In this document: one piece after another, positions 32,746 to 43,000 of the stretch
How positions within the stretch are numbered: the first letter of the stretch is position 1
How the letters are laid out: every line of letters begins with the position of its first letter
NCBI GenBank assembly: GCA_012934845.2
Contig: WNNJ02001344.1
Span: 186,001 to 250,000, forward strand
DNA: 64,000 bases
Reading direction: 5' to 3'
Source: Pomphorhynchus laevis
Taxonomy: Eukaryota > Acanthocephala > Palaeacanthocephala > Echinorhynchida > Pomphorhynchidae
The notes under the pieces: model-generated
What the model saw: the letters and a program-made list of their open reading frames with translations, nothing else
What the model was told of the DNA's origin: nothing
The model's database searches: none
Position numbers and translations under genes: made by a program

Positions 32746-33025
32746 AGGGGAAGAACAAAGGAAAAAAGAAAACAACAAGTTTAAAGAAATAAATTGTTAC
32801 TAGCAGAATTCTTACTTGTCTTTCAAGTCTTCACCCATCCATCACAGCATCAGGGGAATCAGATCCTTCGAACCGATCCAACACGCCGCCTTACGACTGA
32901 ACCACCCGGGGGTCTGCCACCCCCCGAAGGATCCAGTCGCGGCGGACTATGTCAGGCAATCGGGAAAAGAGTAGCTTCAAGAACCTTAGCCTTTGCTCAG
33001 GGGGACATCCTCTCGAAAAGAAGGC

Positions 33026-34105
33026 TTATCCCGAGATAGCCCAGGTACCCCAAAGGCGTACCTGGGTTTTCTCCCTTAATGACAGATGCTGGGCCCGTTT
33101 CAAGGCCCAACTAGCTCTCTTCAGGATACGTTTAAGTCTATCCAGGTCAGCTTTTGCTGACCAGTTCACGGTCACAGTGAACCCCAGGTATTTTACTCGA
33201 CTAGAGAAGATAGGGTGTGGATCATTAGGCAATATGGAGGATATGGCAGAGATTGCTAATCTCTTAAGCTTTTTCTTCGTCGCAGGGGTGCCATGAAAAA
33301 AAACAACCACCTGCGATTTCGAGGAGTTTAAAATAAGATTGGATTTGGGTAACTGGTCATTTAATCTTAAAAAGAATTGGCTGATGTCATAGACCACGTC
33401 CTTGCACCTACGTCCAGAAAATAGGGCTGTGGTATCATCAGCGTATACCACTAGACGTTTTTCGCGTTTGAATATTTTGAAAAATTGTATGGAGGCAGCA
33501 AGATATAAGATAGGAGAAAGTGGTGAACCTTGAGGCACTCCAGTAATAGGATAGAACTGACGCGCATCGGCGTCGTCATCATAATAGAAACGCTTGGTGT
33601 ACAACAGTATCTCCACCCTGTTAACAATCCTCGCAGGCACCCCAAGGGACCTGACGGAAGAGATAACAAAGGGAATGGAGATGCGGTCAAATGCAGCAGA
33701 GAAATCAAGGAAAACAGCCACTACCAGTTGATGGCTATTTTCCCGACAAAACTGCTGCACCTCACCAACTGCTGAATGGACCGAGCGACCTTTGACGAAC
33801 CCATGGAAACCAGGTGGGATTAGATTATGCCTACTTAGATGGTCACGGATTCTACGCGCAAGCGCTTTCTCGTAGATCGAAATGAGGGAATTTTGAATCG
33901 AGATGGGCCGCAGGTCTTTTGGAGAGCGAACCGGATTTCTCTTAGGGATAAAAATTCGCTTACTTAAATTGATGCCGGCTACATCAGCAGGAGATGCTAA
34001 AAGCATGGTGACGGCCACTTCTCTCCTTTGATCGGCTGTCAAAAGCTGACAGACCCGAGAAGAGAGTGGAGCGATGGTTTTGGAGGTGCCCGGAAGAGTT
34101 CCCAT
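33026..34105 (-). CDS. Family A ORF2, reverse-transcriptase part, 359 codons
   Basis: Conceptual RT. KDLRPISIQNSLISIYEKAL (about 59-78) is the usual start of the RT fingers. Then come QQFCRENSHQLVVAVFLDFS followed by AAFDRISI (motif A, about 135-142), TGVPQGSPLSPILYL (motif B, about 193-207), LVVYADDTTALFSG (motif C, about 222-235), NSSKSQVVVF (motif D) and KYLGFTVTV (motif E). The listed ATG is not a natural start; the part belongs after the endonuclease. It ends GTWAISG and a stop, but copies A1 and A8 read on past this point for about 45 more codons, so this stop may be a mutation in A3. Confidence 0.88.
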   Translation of the reverse strand: MGTLPGTSKTIAPLSSRVCQLLTADQRREVAVTMLLASPADVAGINLSKRIFIPKRNPVRSPKDLRPISIQNSLISIYEKALARRIRDHLSRHNLIPPGFHGFVKGRSVHSAVGEVQQFCRENSHQLVVAVFLDFSAAFDRISIPFVISSVRSLGVPARIVNRVEILLYTKRFYYDDDADARQFYPITGVPQGSPLSPILYLAASIQFFKIFKREKRLVVYADDTTALFSGRRCKDVVYDISQFFLRLNDQLPKSNLILNSSKSQVVVFFHGTPATKKKLKRLAISAISSILPNDPHPIFSSRVKYLGFTVTVNWSAKADLDRLKRILKRASWALKRAQHLSLREKTQVRLWGTWAISG

Positions 34106-34442
34106 GCATTAAAGATCTCAGTGACTGAGATATCCCTACTCCTGAGGTCCTCCCAAGGCGGGATTGGTTGTGGTGATTGCGTGGCTCCATAATTATGTAG
34201 GGTAAGTGACTCCTCAAAAACTTTAGCAAGAACAATACTGCCAAGCCAACCAGATGCCCTCTCCTTCCAGCAGACAAATCTCTCTTTCTTGAATATCTTC
34301 CAGAAGGAAGACTGCGTTGGATTAAGGGAAGCAATACTAGCCCTATCCTTACCCAGCTGGAACCTATATCTAGTGCTCCAATATTCTTTCGAGAGAGCCT
34401 GTTGTGCAGAAGTGGAGAGATTGGGTGAATGAAGCAGGTGTG

Positions 34443-35297
34443 CTAGGGTCTTGAGTTTCGTCGGAGTGGGATTGTAAAAGCGACCTTTATAGGTAGTCGA
34501 TAAAATCCCGGTAGCTTGCGAAGAGAGGTAGTATTGAATTCGGTTAAACTCTCATTCCCAATTCGGGGGAAGCGACTGATAGCTGCCTGAAAGATCGCCA
34601 CTCTGATCGGATCAAAGTGGAATCTCCTCCGGAGCAGCGTATCCTCCTCAATCCGCCAGCGAATTAGGTCATGAGAGGTGGACAGATGTTGACGCGACTG
34701 TCCAGTACAGAGGGGTTTAAGCAACCACCTCCCGTGAATCAGTAGAAGGTCGAGGAGAGAATTTGTTGTAGAACAATGAAAGGTTGGGGAAGGTGGTTTA
34801 TGAATGAAGAACCGGTTCCTAGCTCTGCGGAGTGCAGCATTAATCCAACGACCAGTCCTGTCGTTGAAATCACCCAGAATCATGTCGTAACCGCTGTCAA
34901 TGATCTTATCCAGGAGGTCACGGTTCTTGTGAATCTCCCCTGGACGAATGTAGACATTGGCTAGACTGAGGCGCTTACCGTTCTTACAAAGAGAAACTAC
35001 CAGACAAGACAGGGCTGGACAAGAGTAGTTTAGCAAGAGGGAAGATCTTAAGGAGCATTTAACTAAGGTCAAGAGTCCTTGAGATGAAGAGGAGTGAGGC
35101 GGGGTTATGTATGGAGTAAAGTGGGATTGGATGTGCTTTGGAATAAATCGAGTAATGTCCTGAGAAAGACGGATAGACCGCGTCTCCTGAAGGACTATAA
35201 CATCTGCATCTCGGCTTGAGAGAAGTCTAAGGGCAGAAGCTCCTCCCGAATTCCACTGAACAATGTTCAGTGAAAAAGGATCACCGTTACTTGACAT
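34443..35297 (-). CDS. Family A ORF2, endonuclease part, 284 codons
   Basis: Natural ORF2 start: MSSNGDPFSLNIVQWNSGGA (1-20), the usual first block of a Jockey-type apurinic endonuclease. Also visible are VIVLQETRSIR (33-43; catalytic Glu of Q-E-T), NVYIRPG (113-119), MILGDFNDRTGRW (about 138-150; G-D-F-N), TTNSLLDLLL and TSHDLIRW (about 206-213; S-D-H equivalent). After about residue 257 the frame changes and the family sequence (S-S-Q-A-T-G-I-L-S-T-T-Y-K-G-R) continues in another frame. Confidence 0.87.
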   Translation of the reverse strand: MSSNGDPFSLNIVQWNSGGASALRLLSSRDADVIVLQETRSIRLSQDITRFIPKHIQSHFTPYITPPHSSSSQGLLTLVKCSLRSSLLLNYSCPALSCLVVSLCKNGKRLSLANVYIRPGEIHKNRDLLDKIIDSGYDMILGDFNDRTGRWINAALRRARNRFFIHKPPSPTFHCSTTNSLLDLLLIHGRWLLKPLCTGQSRQHLSTSHDLIRWRIEEDTLLRRRFHFDPIRVAIFQAAISRFPRIGNESLTEFNTTSLRKLPGFYRLPIKVAFTIPLRRNSRP

Positions 35298-35345
35298 TGT
35301 GTTAAAGGGGTCAACCGGGATTACCAGCCCTAGATCTAGACGGAA

Positions 35346-36344
35346 CTAGGGGCAGGGGTAGCCCCCACTGCCACCAGCGACGTCCGAGGCTGGCACTTCT
35401 CCGGGGAAAGTGTCATCATCTTTCGATAAATTAGACCAGGAGTCTTTTGCTTTTTTGACCATCAGATCTTTCATTTTTATAGACGGGATGGAAGTGTCGG
35501 AACTTTGCCGTTTATTCGAGGCAGGCACTTTCTTAACGGCCTGTTCAGTTGGAGAGTACATGTTGGAACTGAGATGGCCGATTAAAGTTTCAATTCGTGC
35601 CATGCGTGCATCGATCTTCGCATCGATCAACTTCAACATCTCAGAATCAGCCATACGGTTAGATTCAGCAGCACGGTAGGTCAGGCTAGCTTTGACCTGA
35701 GGAGCCTGAGCAGAGAAGAATGACACATACTTTTTGAATACGCAGCAGCGGCGCGACCACGCCGGGTGTTGGTAACCGCAATTCACACAAGAAGGTTTAG
35801 AGGAACAGTGAACATCGGAATTAATAGATGAGCATTCATTGTCACCGCAAACACCACAGGATACAGCTAGTCCACATGTGGAGGCCCAATGCCCCCACCG
35901 ATGACAGGTATTGCAATGAGGATACACGTGACTATCCTCTTCCATCTTCATAAAGCGGAGATTGAAGCCCAAGAACGGGTTTGAGGCATAGTTAGCCAGG
36001 AGATCGGCTTGATCTGAATCAGAATTTGCGAATGCCACCGGTATTGCTCTCCCTTCTTTGCTAACAATGGGCCTGATCGAGGAGAGCTTATACAATTTCT
36101 TCATATCCATAATATCATTATCACTGAGATCTAAGGGGTAGTTAGTAATCTTGAGAGTCGCATTAATAGGTTTACAGGTTAATTCCCCCATTGAGTCTAG
36201 ATTAGACCTGAAAAAGTCTGTATAGGCCTTCAGTAAATCACCAGAGGCGAACGAAGCCTTAAGTTTATTGTCATAGGATCTTACAGAGGAGAATATTCTG
36301 TTTTTATATTGAACAGCGAAGGGACGAAGAAATACGGAGAACAA
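35346..36344 (-). CDS. Family A ORF1, gag-like nucleic-acid-binding protein, 332 aa
   Basis: Intact. The N-terminal half resembles the RRM-like gag domain of Jockey ORF1 (ATLKITNYPLDLSDNDIMDM, about 64-83; AIPVAFANSD, about 102-111; NPFLGFNLRFMKM). A zinc-knuckle cluster follows: CNTCHRWGHWASTCG (about 144-158), CGVCGDNEC, and CVNCGYQHPAWSRRC (about 185-199). A short helical, coiled-coil-like stretch (about 235-262, MLKLIDAKIDARMARIETL) and a charged tail finish the protein. In Jockey elements ORF1 binds element RNA and supports transposition. It precedes ORF2 by 48 nt. Confidence 0.88.
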   Translation of the reverse strand: MFSVFLRPFAVQYKNRIFSSVRSYDNKLKASFASGDLLKAYTDFFRSNLDSMGELTCKPINATLKITNYPLDLSDNDIMDMKKLYKLSSIRPIVSKEGRAIPVAFANSDSDQADLLANYASNPFLGFNLRFMKMEEDSHVYPHCNTCHRWGHWASTCGLAVSCGVCGDNECSSINSDVHCSSKPSCVNCGYQHPAWSRRCCVFKKYVSFFSAQAPQVKASLTYRAAESNRMADSEMLKLIDAKIDARMARIETLIGHLSSNMYSPTEQAVKKVPASNKRQSSDTSIPSIKMKDLMVKKAKDSWSNLSKDDDTFPGEVPASDVAGGSGGYPCP

Positions 36345-36599
36345 ATCACTGTTTTTTAGGGGAATTTTTCCCGTGATTATACATAAGTTTTTTGCTTTGT
36401 TGATGGGAGTTTTTTGATATTATAAACAAAACTGACTAACTTTGTAATCCTTGTCTGCAATCGGGGAAGAACCAGAAATCTTACATTTTTTATCGTTGAA
36501 AATGACAGTTTCTTGTAAAACGTTTGATCGCTCCGTACACATTTTTTTGCTCGCGATTGAAAAAAACTAACAGCAAAAGTCATACAGATATTTCATAAA

Positions 36600-37600
36600 T
36601 TGTTTAAATGTGATCGGATTTGGAGTTTGAAACATTGCATTGAGATTGATTGGCGTATATGAATGGGCAGATGATTCCACGAAAGAGGAGCAGCCACAAG
36701 AAAGGATCGGAAGCTAAAAGAGGTATAGTAGTTTTAGACGTGTAAAAGAAGGGAATTACGAGATTGAAATAACAATAACCAAGACGAGAATTGTCGAGAA
36801 AAGGAAGGTTGAGAAATGAAGGGGTATGAAAAGTTACAAGACTAAAAGCAATGATAAGAAGACGAATTTGAACACAACAATAAATGGTAGGCAAATCAAG
36901 ATAGGCAAGATTGTGGGATGTATGATCCAAACGACAAAGACTGAGGATAATTCATAAGGCTGCGTTTACGATGCGTTGTAGTGGAAGAAGAGTGGATTTA
37001 GGTGAGTTGGAAGATAGACTAATACAGTAATCAAGTCTTGAGAAAATGAGAGAAGGTATGAGTCATACAAGAAGAGAAATTGATCAATCTACTAATTTGA
37101 CGGAGATTGTGTAGTATCAAGGTAGATGAGCGTACTTTATCTCTAATGAAAATATTAAGTGATAGTCGGTTGTCGAAATGGAAGCCTAAGAAGACGAGAT
37201 TGTCAACGATAGGAAGAATTGTAGAATTTAATGATACGAAAAAAGGTTATAAGCCGGGGCGTCGAGGAAGGATCTACATTAGTTTGGATTTATTAGGATT
37301 CAGAGTAAGACGAAGAGAAGAAAGATGATTAAAAATTGAGGAACGACAGTTGGAAACAGAAACACTACGATCGTGAATACTATAAGCAGGTGCGTGAGCA
37401 TAGATGATAATGTCATCAGCATATTGCATAACACGGACGTTAAATGTATGAAAAATCGAAGACAAATCACCGGGAAGAGAAAAAAGCAAAGGGTCTAATA
37501 CGGAGAATTGTGGAACATCGGACAGGATTGAAGAAGGATGGGAAAGAGAAGAGTTAGGGCAAACGCAATAAATTAAGGTTTGATGTATATGAAGAAAACC
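36600..37600 (-). mobile_element. LINE family B, copy B2, RT and C-terminal part
   Basis: The minus-strand frames contain VMQYADDIIIYAHAPA (37,398-37,445, RT motif C) and further on SRLDYCISLSSNSP. A C-terminal open piece of 108 aa (36604-36930) has HTSHNLAYLDLPTIYCCVQI, corresponding to the usual H-I-T-P-x-L-x-x-L-x-W-L-P-I-x-x-R block of I/CR1/Jockey-group LINEs. It stops at 36.6 kb where family A copy A3 begins; the 3' UTR is absent. Decayed. Confidence 0.7.
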
Positions 37601-37659
37601 AAGCTACAGTGGGTACAGAGAAGCCATAATCATGACGAAAACGATGGATAAGAATCTCG

Positions 37660-39060
37660 TGATGAAAATGTAATAGTCATTCAGGAGACTAAATCGATCC
37701 GATCCCCCGGGACATTACTCGATTTTTACCATTGCAAATAACCGCCCACTAACTTCTTAACTTAAGAAGTTAAGCGATTATAACCCCGCTTAACTTCTTT
37801 TAATCTCAAGGTCTTGAAACCTTAGTCAAATGCTCTTTAAGATCATCAATCTTGCAAAACTATTCTTGTTCTGTCTTGTCTTATTTAGTTATAACACTTG
37901 GTAAGAACGATAAACGCATCATTATATCCAATACATATATTCGATGTGGAGAGATTCACAAGAACTGCGAACTCTTGATCGAATAATGGAAAGCGACTAT
38001 GACATGATTCTTCGTGACTTCAACGAAGAATCAGAACTAATCAGAACTTTAGAACTAATCGTTAGATCAAAGCAGCACTCCGCAGAGCCAGGAACGATTA
38101 TCTTATTTACAACCCACCATTCCCGACCTTTCATTGCTCAACAACTAATTATCTCCTGTACATTATACTGCTACATGATAAGTGGTTGCTCAAACTCTTC
38201 TGTACTGAGTAGTCAGATCAGCAACTTACCACCTCGCGCGGCCTACTTTTTGGCGGTTATAAGAAGATTTCCTGCTGAGGAGAGTTCGACCCGATTCAAT
38301 TTCTATATCTCGTCGCAAGCTACCTGGATACTTTGAACTACCTACAAAGGCCGTATTTTCAATCCCACTCCAACAAAACTAAAGGTCCTTGGAAAAATGT
38401 CACATCTTTTCAATATCACGTTTCCTGAAGATAAGCTATCTCGAAAGAATATTGAAGCTCTTGGTATAGACATCAACTAAGCAGGTATAAGGCTAGCATT
38501 GATCGACTTAATCCATCTCAGTTTTTCTTCTGGAAGATTTTCAAGTAGGAGAAGTTTGTCAGCTATAAAGAGAAAGCAAAGGGCTGAATTGGTAAAATAG
38601 GTCTTGATAAAGTTTTAGAAGAGTTACTATCCCATCACAATCTTTCTCTATAACCAATCTCTACCTGAGGCGGTTTCAAAAGTAGGGATTGTGATATCCT
38701 CAAATCCCGGGTCCGCTTCCAAAAATCTCCAAAACCCATTCGTCACTCTCCACTCGCGTCTGTCAGCTTTTGACAGACAGCCAGAGAAAGGAGGTCGTCA
38801 TCACCATGCTTTTAGCCTCACCGTTCGATATTGCCGATATTAACATTAGCTGTCGACTATTTTTACCCAAGAAAAAAACGGTTACATGTTCTAAAGGCCT
38901 GCGGCCCATTTAAATCAAAAATTCCCTCATCTCCATCTACGAAAAAAGCGCTTGAGGGTAAAATTAATCATTATGTAAAAAGGCAAAATCTCCAACCAGG
39001 TTTTCATGGGTTTGTAAAAAGCCACTTGGTCCACTTGGCGATCGGCGAAGATTGCCAAGG
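37660..39060 (+). mobile_element. LINE family A, copy A4, heavily decayed ORF2
   Basis: In broken frames: ALRRARNDYLIYNPPFPTFH (near 38070-38130), SSQATWILXTTYKGRIF (near 38310-38360), the AFDRQPEKGGRHHHAF region (near 38770-38810) and FMGL-K (near 39000). It ends at about 39057, where a tandem hairpin repeat begins. Open pieces 37944-38336 and 38831-39250 are mixtures of frames. Confidence 0.65.
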
Positions 39061-39064
39061 TAAA

Positions 39065-39250
39065 CCCCAGGGTTTACCTGGGGTGAAGTTATCACTTTGG
39101 TTCATCGTAGCGCATGATGGACCGCCGTCCATCGTGCGCTACGCATACCTGGGGGTGAAGTTATCACTTCGGTTTATCGTAGCGCGTGATGAACTACCGT
39201 CCATCGTGCGCTACGCCTGGGCTCTAAGGTGTGCGGCCGACCCTAAATAG
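39065..39250. repeat. Tandem 72-bp units, each with a strong 16-bp hairpin
   Basis: Two units are offset by exactly 72 bp (tgaagttatcactt at 39084 and 39156). Each holds an inverted repeat: cgtagcgcatgatgga paired with tccatcgtgcgctacg (39106-39143, one mismatch, 6-nt loop), and the equivalent at 39178-39215. A smaller hairpin, ccccagggtttacctgggg, precedes them (39065-39083). G+C-rich, unlike the surroundings. Function unknown. Confidence 0.85.
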
Positions 39251-40085
39251 CTCACTCGGAAAGCGTCGCGTTGGTGTTTGCTGATTGGGCCTGATCCCGC
39301 CTCTGCAATATAGAAGACTTATTGTAAATGCCGAGGATTTACCATTAAACTGTACACTATACTATGCTGTACTGTTTGCTTTTTTTATTTGTGCACGTTA
39401 TTAGTTATTATTAAGAACATCTTTATTGTTACTACGACTAGCAATTTAACATTAAAATAATTATCAATGGATGATTCATACGAAATACGATGTGATTCAA
39501 AATGTGAGAATTTGTATCAATCGTATAAGCATGTTCGTTGTTAAATTTAAAGGGTTTTTCATTGTACATTTGTGGTTTCTGCTATTTAATATCGTAAAAT
39601 TTTGACTATTTTTTAATAAGGAATTTCTCAAATAAATAACTTAATGACCACTAACTAAAAAATAGAGACAAGAAAAACAACAGTTCGAGACAAAGCAAGC
39701 CAAATCAAGACATTCAGTCTTCACTGACTATTTTTTAAACCTCATTATTATATAAATACGTATGCCCAGACATTAACTTCCAAAAACCATTTTTGAACAT
39801 AAAGATAGTGAAACAAAATGTTACGTACGTGTATTTTTCAAAAATTACGCAAACTGAAGCAATAGTTCGTAACAACTTGCACTGCTCGTATCCATAAAGC
39901 ATGCATTGTGTATCTGCTTATGATTACTTAAACTTTTGGTATTTGAATTGAGGTTCACAGTGCACAATATGTAACCGAATGAACGTCAAATAATTGTTTC
40001 GTTTGAGAAACACTTGCAACTGTTTAATTTTACCTAATAGTCGAGCAAGACATTATCAGCGTATATGCACATTTTTAACAAGTAA
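39251..40085. other. A+T-rich spacer, no gene recognised
   Basis: A small open frame beginning ATG 39469 reads MDDSYEIRCDSKCENLYQSY, then a few residues to a stop; it has no support beyond composition. Nothing else seen. Confidence 0.4.
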
Positions 40086-40086
40086 G

Positions 40087-40168
40087 ATGTTTGCATGGTC
40101 ACTTTCGAACATCTTGTTGTCTATGAATTCATTATATTTCATAATTCTCAAGTTAATCGAAAAGAATG
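40087..40168 (+). CDS. Possible first exon (signal/TM segment) of an unknown gene
   Basis: ATG 40087 opens MFAWSLSNILLSMNSLYFII followed by LKLIEKN, a hydrophobic N-terminus. It ends in phase 1 at a strong donor, AATG|GTAAGT (40169). This mirrors the layout of the LDLa gene's first exon. No partner exon can be assigned, so it is tentative. Confidence 0.25.
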
Positions 40169-40259
40169 GTAAGTACAATTTTTTCGGTCGGAGGATCAAG
40201 CGAATCAACAAATATGCAGTTTTCTAGCAAATCAACTACTCGAAAAGAGGTAAGTGGTG

Positions 40260-42974
40260 TTTTCTCTTTTCGATTCCAGATTGAAGGGGGAACTCCCCCG
40301 GTACCGAAGTTAACAAACTTGGTTTGAATCAAACTTTTGATACCAATAGAGAGACAAAACATAGCGTCTTTCTCAGAAGCTTTGCTGATCAATATTAAAA
40401 AGAATTTTGTTTAATTCCATTAGATACTATGAAACTTAGATAAAAATTTCGTTCAGCACCTCGGAGCTAGCAAATACATATACTGAATTCTTTAAAACTA
40501 AATGTACAGATCTCGTCATAGTGTCATTTAAACTGATTCAAGCGACACTAAAAGTGAATAATATTCATACCTTCCTCTCAGAGGCTGACATTTTGGCAAT
40601 GGAGAGCGAATTCGATGTAACTAATGTTAGATTTATAAATGGCAAGAATGGTTTTCCGATTCCTGTAGCTTTCTGCCACGGGCCAATTGATGAGGCCTTG
40701 CGGCTGGCGAATTAAGCGTGCAACCCCTATATGGGGCACAATCTACGATTTACACTTATTGAATCTGACTCGATAACGTATCCTCACTGTAACAACTATA
40801 ATCGATGGGAGGGCATTAAACGGCTGGGTGTAGTCTACCTCATAAATGTTGGGTATGTGGTACGACAGATGAACACCCAGATAAGTGTGATAAGAATCTT
40901 GTCTGTACGAATTGCGGAGGTTATTACCCTGCTTGATAAATACAGTGCGAAGCTTTTAAGTGCTTTCAGAAAAGACATCATGGTACAGTAGAGAAACCAA
41001 CAAGCTTTGTAGAGGCATTTGGCTCCACCAAGACGAGCGACAGAATGTCAGACGTGATATTATGAAGTTAATAGAAACCAAACACCAAGCCTCGATTAAA
41101 TAAAATACTCAAATCTAAAAAGAGAACCGACTCAATGCAGAGCCTTGCTTCTCTAAAGTTAGCCAAGAAAGATCTAATATGGACAGTGGCGACAGCGGCC
41201 TCAACGGGAGATAAAGATATTGCCGGTGGGCAAGCGACTCTAACTGTTGAAGGTGGAAGCGGGAAGGACGACCTTTCTGCCCCTGGTTCCGAATAGTTGG
41301 ATAGCGTCCCACTCCGGTAACATTAACGCAATGGGAAGTAGTCAAAAATCTTTTTCACTGAATATCTTTAAGTGGAATTCGGGATGTGCTTCTGCCATTA
41401 GGCTTCTATTTGGTAGAGATGCAGATGTTATAGTCCTTCAGGAGACATTACTCGATTTATCCCAAAGCATATAATCACCCATTTTACTCCGTACATAAAC
41501 CCTCCATACACATCTTCTTCTCAAAGTCTTCTAACGTTAGTTAAATGCTCCTTAAGGTCCTCCCTCTTATTAAACAACTCATGTCCAGCCCTTTCTTGTT
41601 TAGTTATATCACTAGTTAAGAACGAAAAACGCATCAGCATAGCAAATGTTTACATACAAACGGGAAAGATTCACAAGAACAGTGACCTTCTGGACGGTAT
41701 TATAGGTAGCGATAATGCCATGTTACTCGGTGACTTCAACGAGAAAAATGGTCTTTGGATTAATGCAGCTATTCGCCGATCCATGAACGAATATCTTATA
41801 CATAAACCACCAATCCCCACCTTTCATTGCTCTACAACAAATTCACTCCTTGGCATATTTCTGCTACATAAGATGCGGTGTTTAAAACACATCTGCATTG
41901 AGCAGTCGCGCCAACAACTGACCACCTCTTATGACCTAATACGTTGGCGGTTGAAGGAATATGTGTTGCTTAAAAGGAGGTTCCACTTGGATCCTATTAG
42001 AGGTGCCTTCTTTCAGGCAGCTATTCAACTCTTCCTTAGGATAAGGAATGAGAGTTTGACCGAATTTAATTCCTACCTCTCTTCGCAAGCTACCGGGATC
42101 CTTTCGACTACCTATAAAGGTCGCATTTACAGTCCCACTACAACAAAACTCAAGATCCTAGCAAAAATGCTACACCTTCCCTATTTCTCTGCTTGCTTCC
42201 GGCAGGTTCTCTCGATTAAATACTTGAGTTCTAGATATAGTATCCTGCTGAAGAGAGACAGGACGAGTATTACTCATCTTAATCCCTCTCAGGCTTCCTT
42301 CTGGAAGATATTCAAGAAGGAAAAGTTTGTCTGCTGGCAGGAGAGGTCATCGGGTTGGATTGGATTCGTAGGCCCTAATAAAGTTTTGGTGTAGTCACTA
42401 GCCCTATATAATTATAAAGCCACGCTTTCTCCCCAGCCAATCCCGCCTTGGGGTGACTTCAAGAGCAGATACTTATCTGTTACGGATATTCTTAACACCT
42501 GGTGCCCACCGCCAGGCACCTCTAAATCCGTCGCTCCACTTTCTTCTCGAGTACGAGTTCGTCATCTTTTGACAGCCGATCAAAGAAGAGAAGTGGCCGT
42601 CACAATGCTTTTAGCCTCACCATCCGGTGTAGCCGGCATCCATTGTAGCCGAGGTATATTTTTACCAATGAAAAAATCGGTTTCATGTCCTAAAGACCTG
42701 CTGCCCATTTCGAATCAAAATTCCCTCATTTCCCTCTACGAAAAAGCGCTTGTGCATAGAATACACGACCATTTAAGTAGGCGTAATTTGATCCCACCGA
42801 GTTTTCATGGGTTTGTCAAAGGGAGCTAGGTTCATTCAGCAATTGGTGAAGCGTATCAGTTTTGTCAAGGGCTGTTTTTCTTGACTTTTCTGCTGTATTT
42901 GACCGTATCCATTCCCTTTGTTATCTCCTCTCTCAAGTCCCTCGGGATGCCTGCGATAATTGTTAACAGGGTGG
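40260..42974 (+). mobile_element. LINE family A, copy A5, ORF1 plus 5' part of ORF2
   Basis: ORF1 traces: FKLIQATLKVNNIHTFLSEA (40527-40586), GFPIPVAFCHGPID, MGHNLRFTLIESDSITYPHC (40731-40790). ORF2 starts at ATG 41331 (KSFSLNIFKWNSGCASAIRL) and has MLLGDFNEKNGLWINAAIRR (41720-41779), a long open piece to 42394, and an RT fingers piece 42569-42829 (SNQNSLISLYEKAL). It ends abruptly at about 42974 in the region between RT motifs A and B. Several frameshifts; inactive. Confidence 0.8.
41720..42394 (+). pseudogene. Copy A5 endonuclease and linker, 224-codon open piece
   Basis: From MLLGDFNEKNG through TFHCSTTNSLL and TTSYDLIRWRLKEYVLLKRR (about 73-92), then FNSYLSSQATGILSTTYKGR (about 127-146). 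The last block shows the family frame that is shifted in copy A3, making this the clearest view of the endonuclease-RT linker. It ends at a stop after GPNKVLV. Confidence 0.75.
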
Positions 42975-43000
42975 ACAATTGGGTATTGTAAAGTTCTCTG

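Larger units (their letters stand above)
32830..36400 (-). mobile_element. Jockey-like LINE family A, copy A3, nearly complete
   Basis: Two-ORF non-LTR retrotransposon: gag-like ORF1 (35346-36344), a 48-nt spacer, then ORF2 with endonuclease and RT (35297 to about 33008), and a 3' tail near 32830. ORF2 is interrupted by about two frameshifts, one around 34.5 kb after the endonuclease and one near 34.1 kb before the RT; otherwise it is open. No RNase H domain is apparent. G+C content is higher than the host. At its 5' side it abuts a family B fragment at about 36.6 kb, which it may have entered. It is the best reference for the other A copies. Confidence 0.88.

Noticed and set aside
39065-39250. 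CRISPR-like repeat array
   Set aside because: Only two units in direct tandem with no spacers; not a CRISPR.
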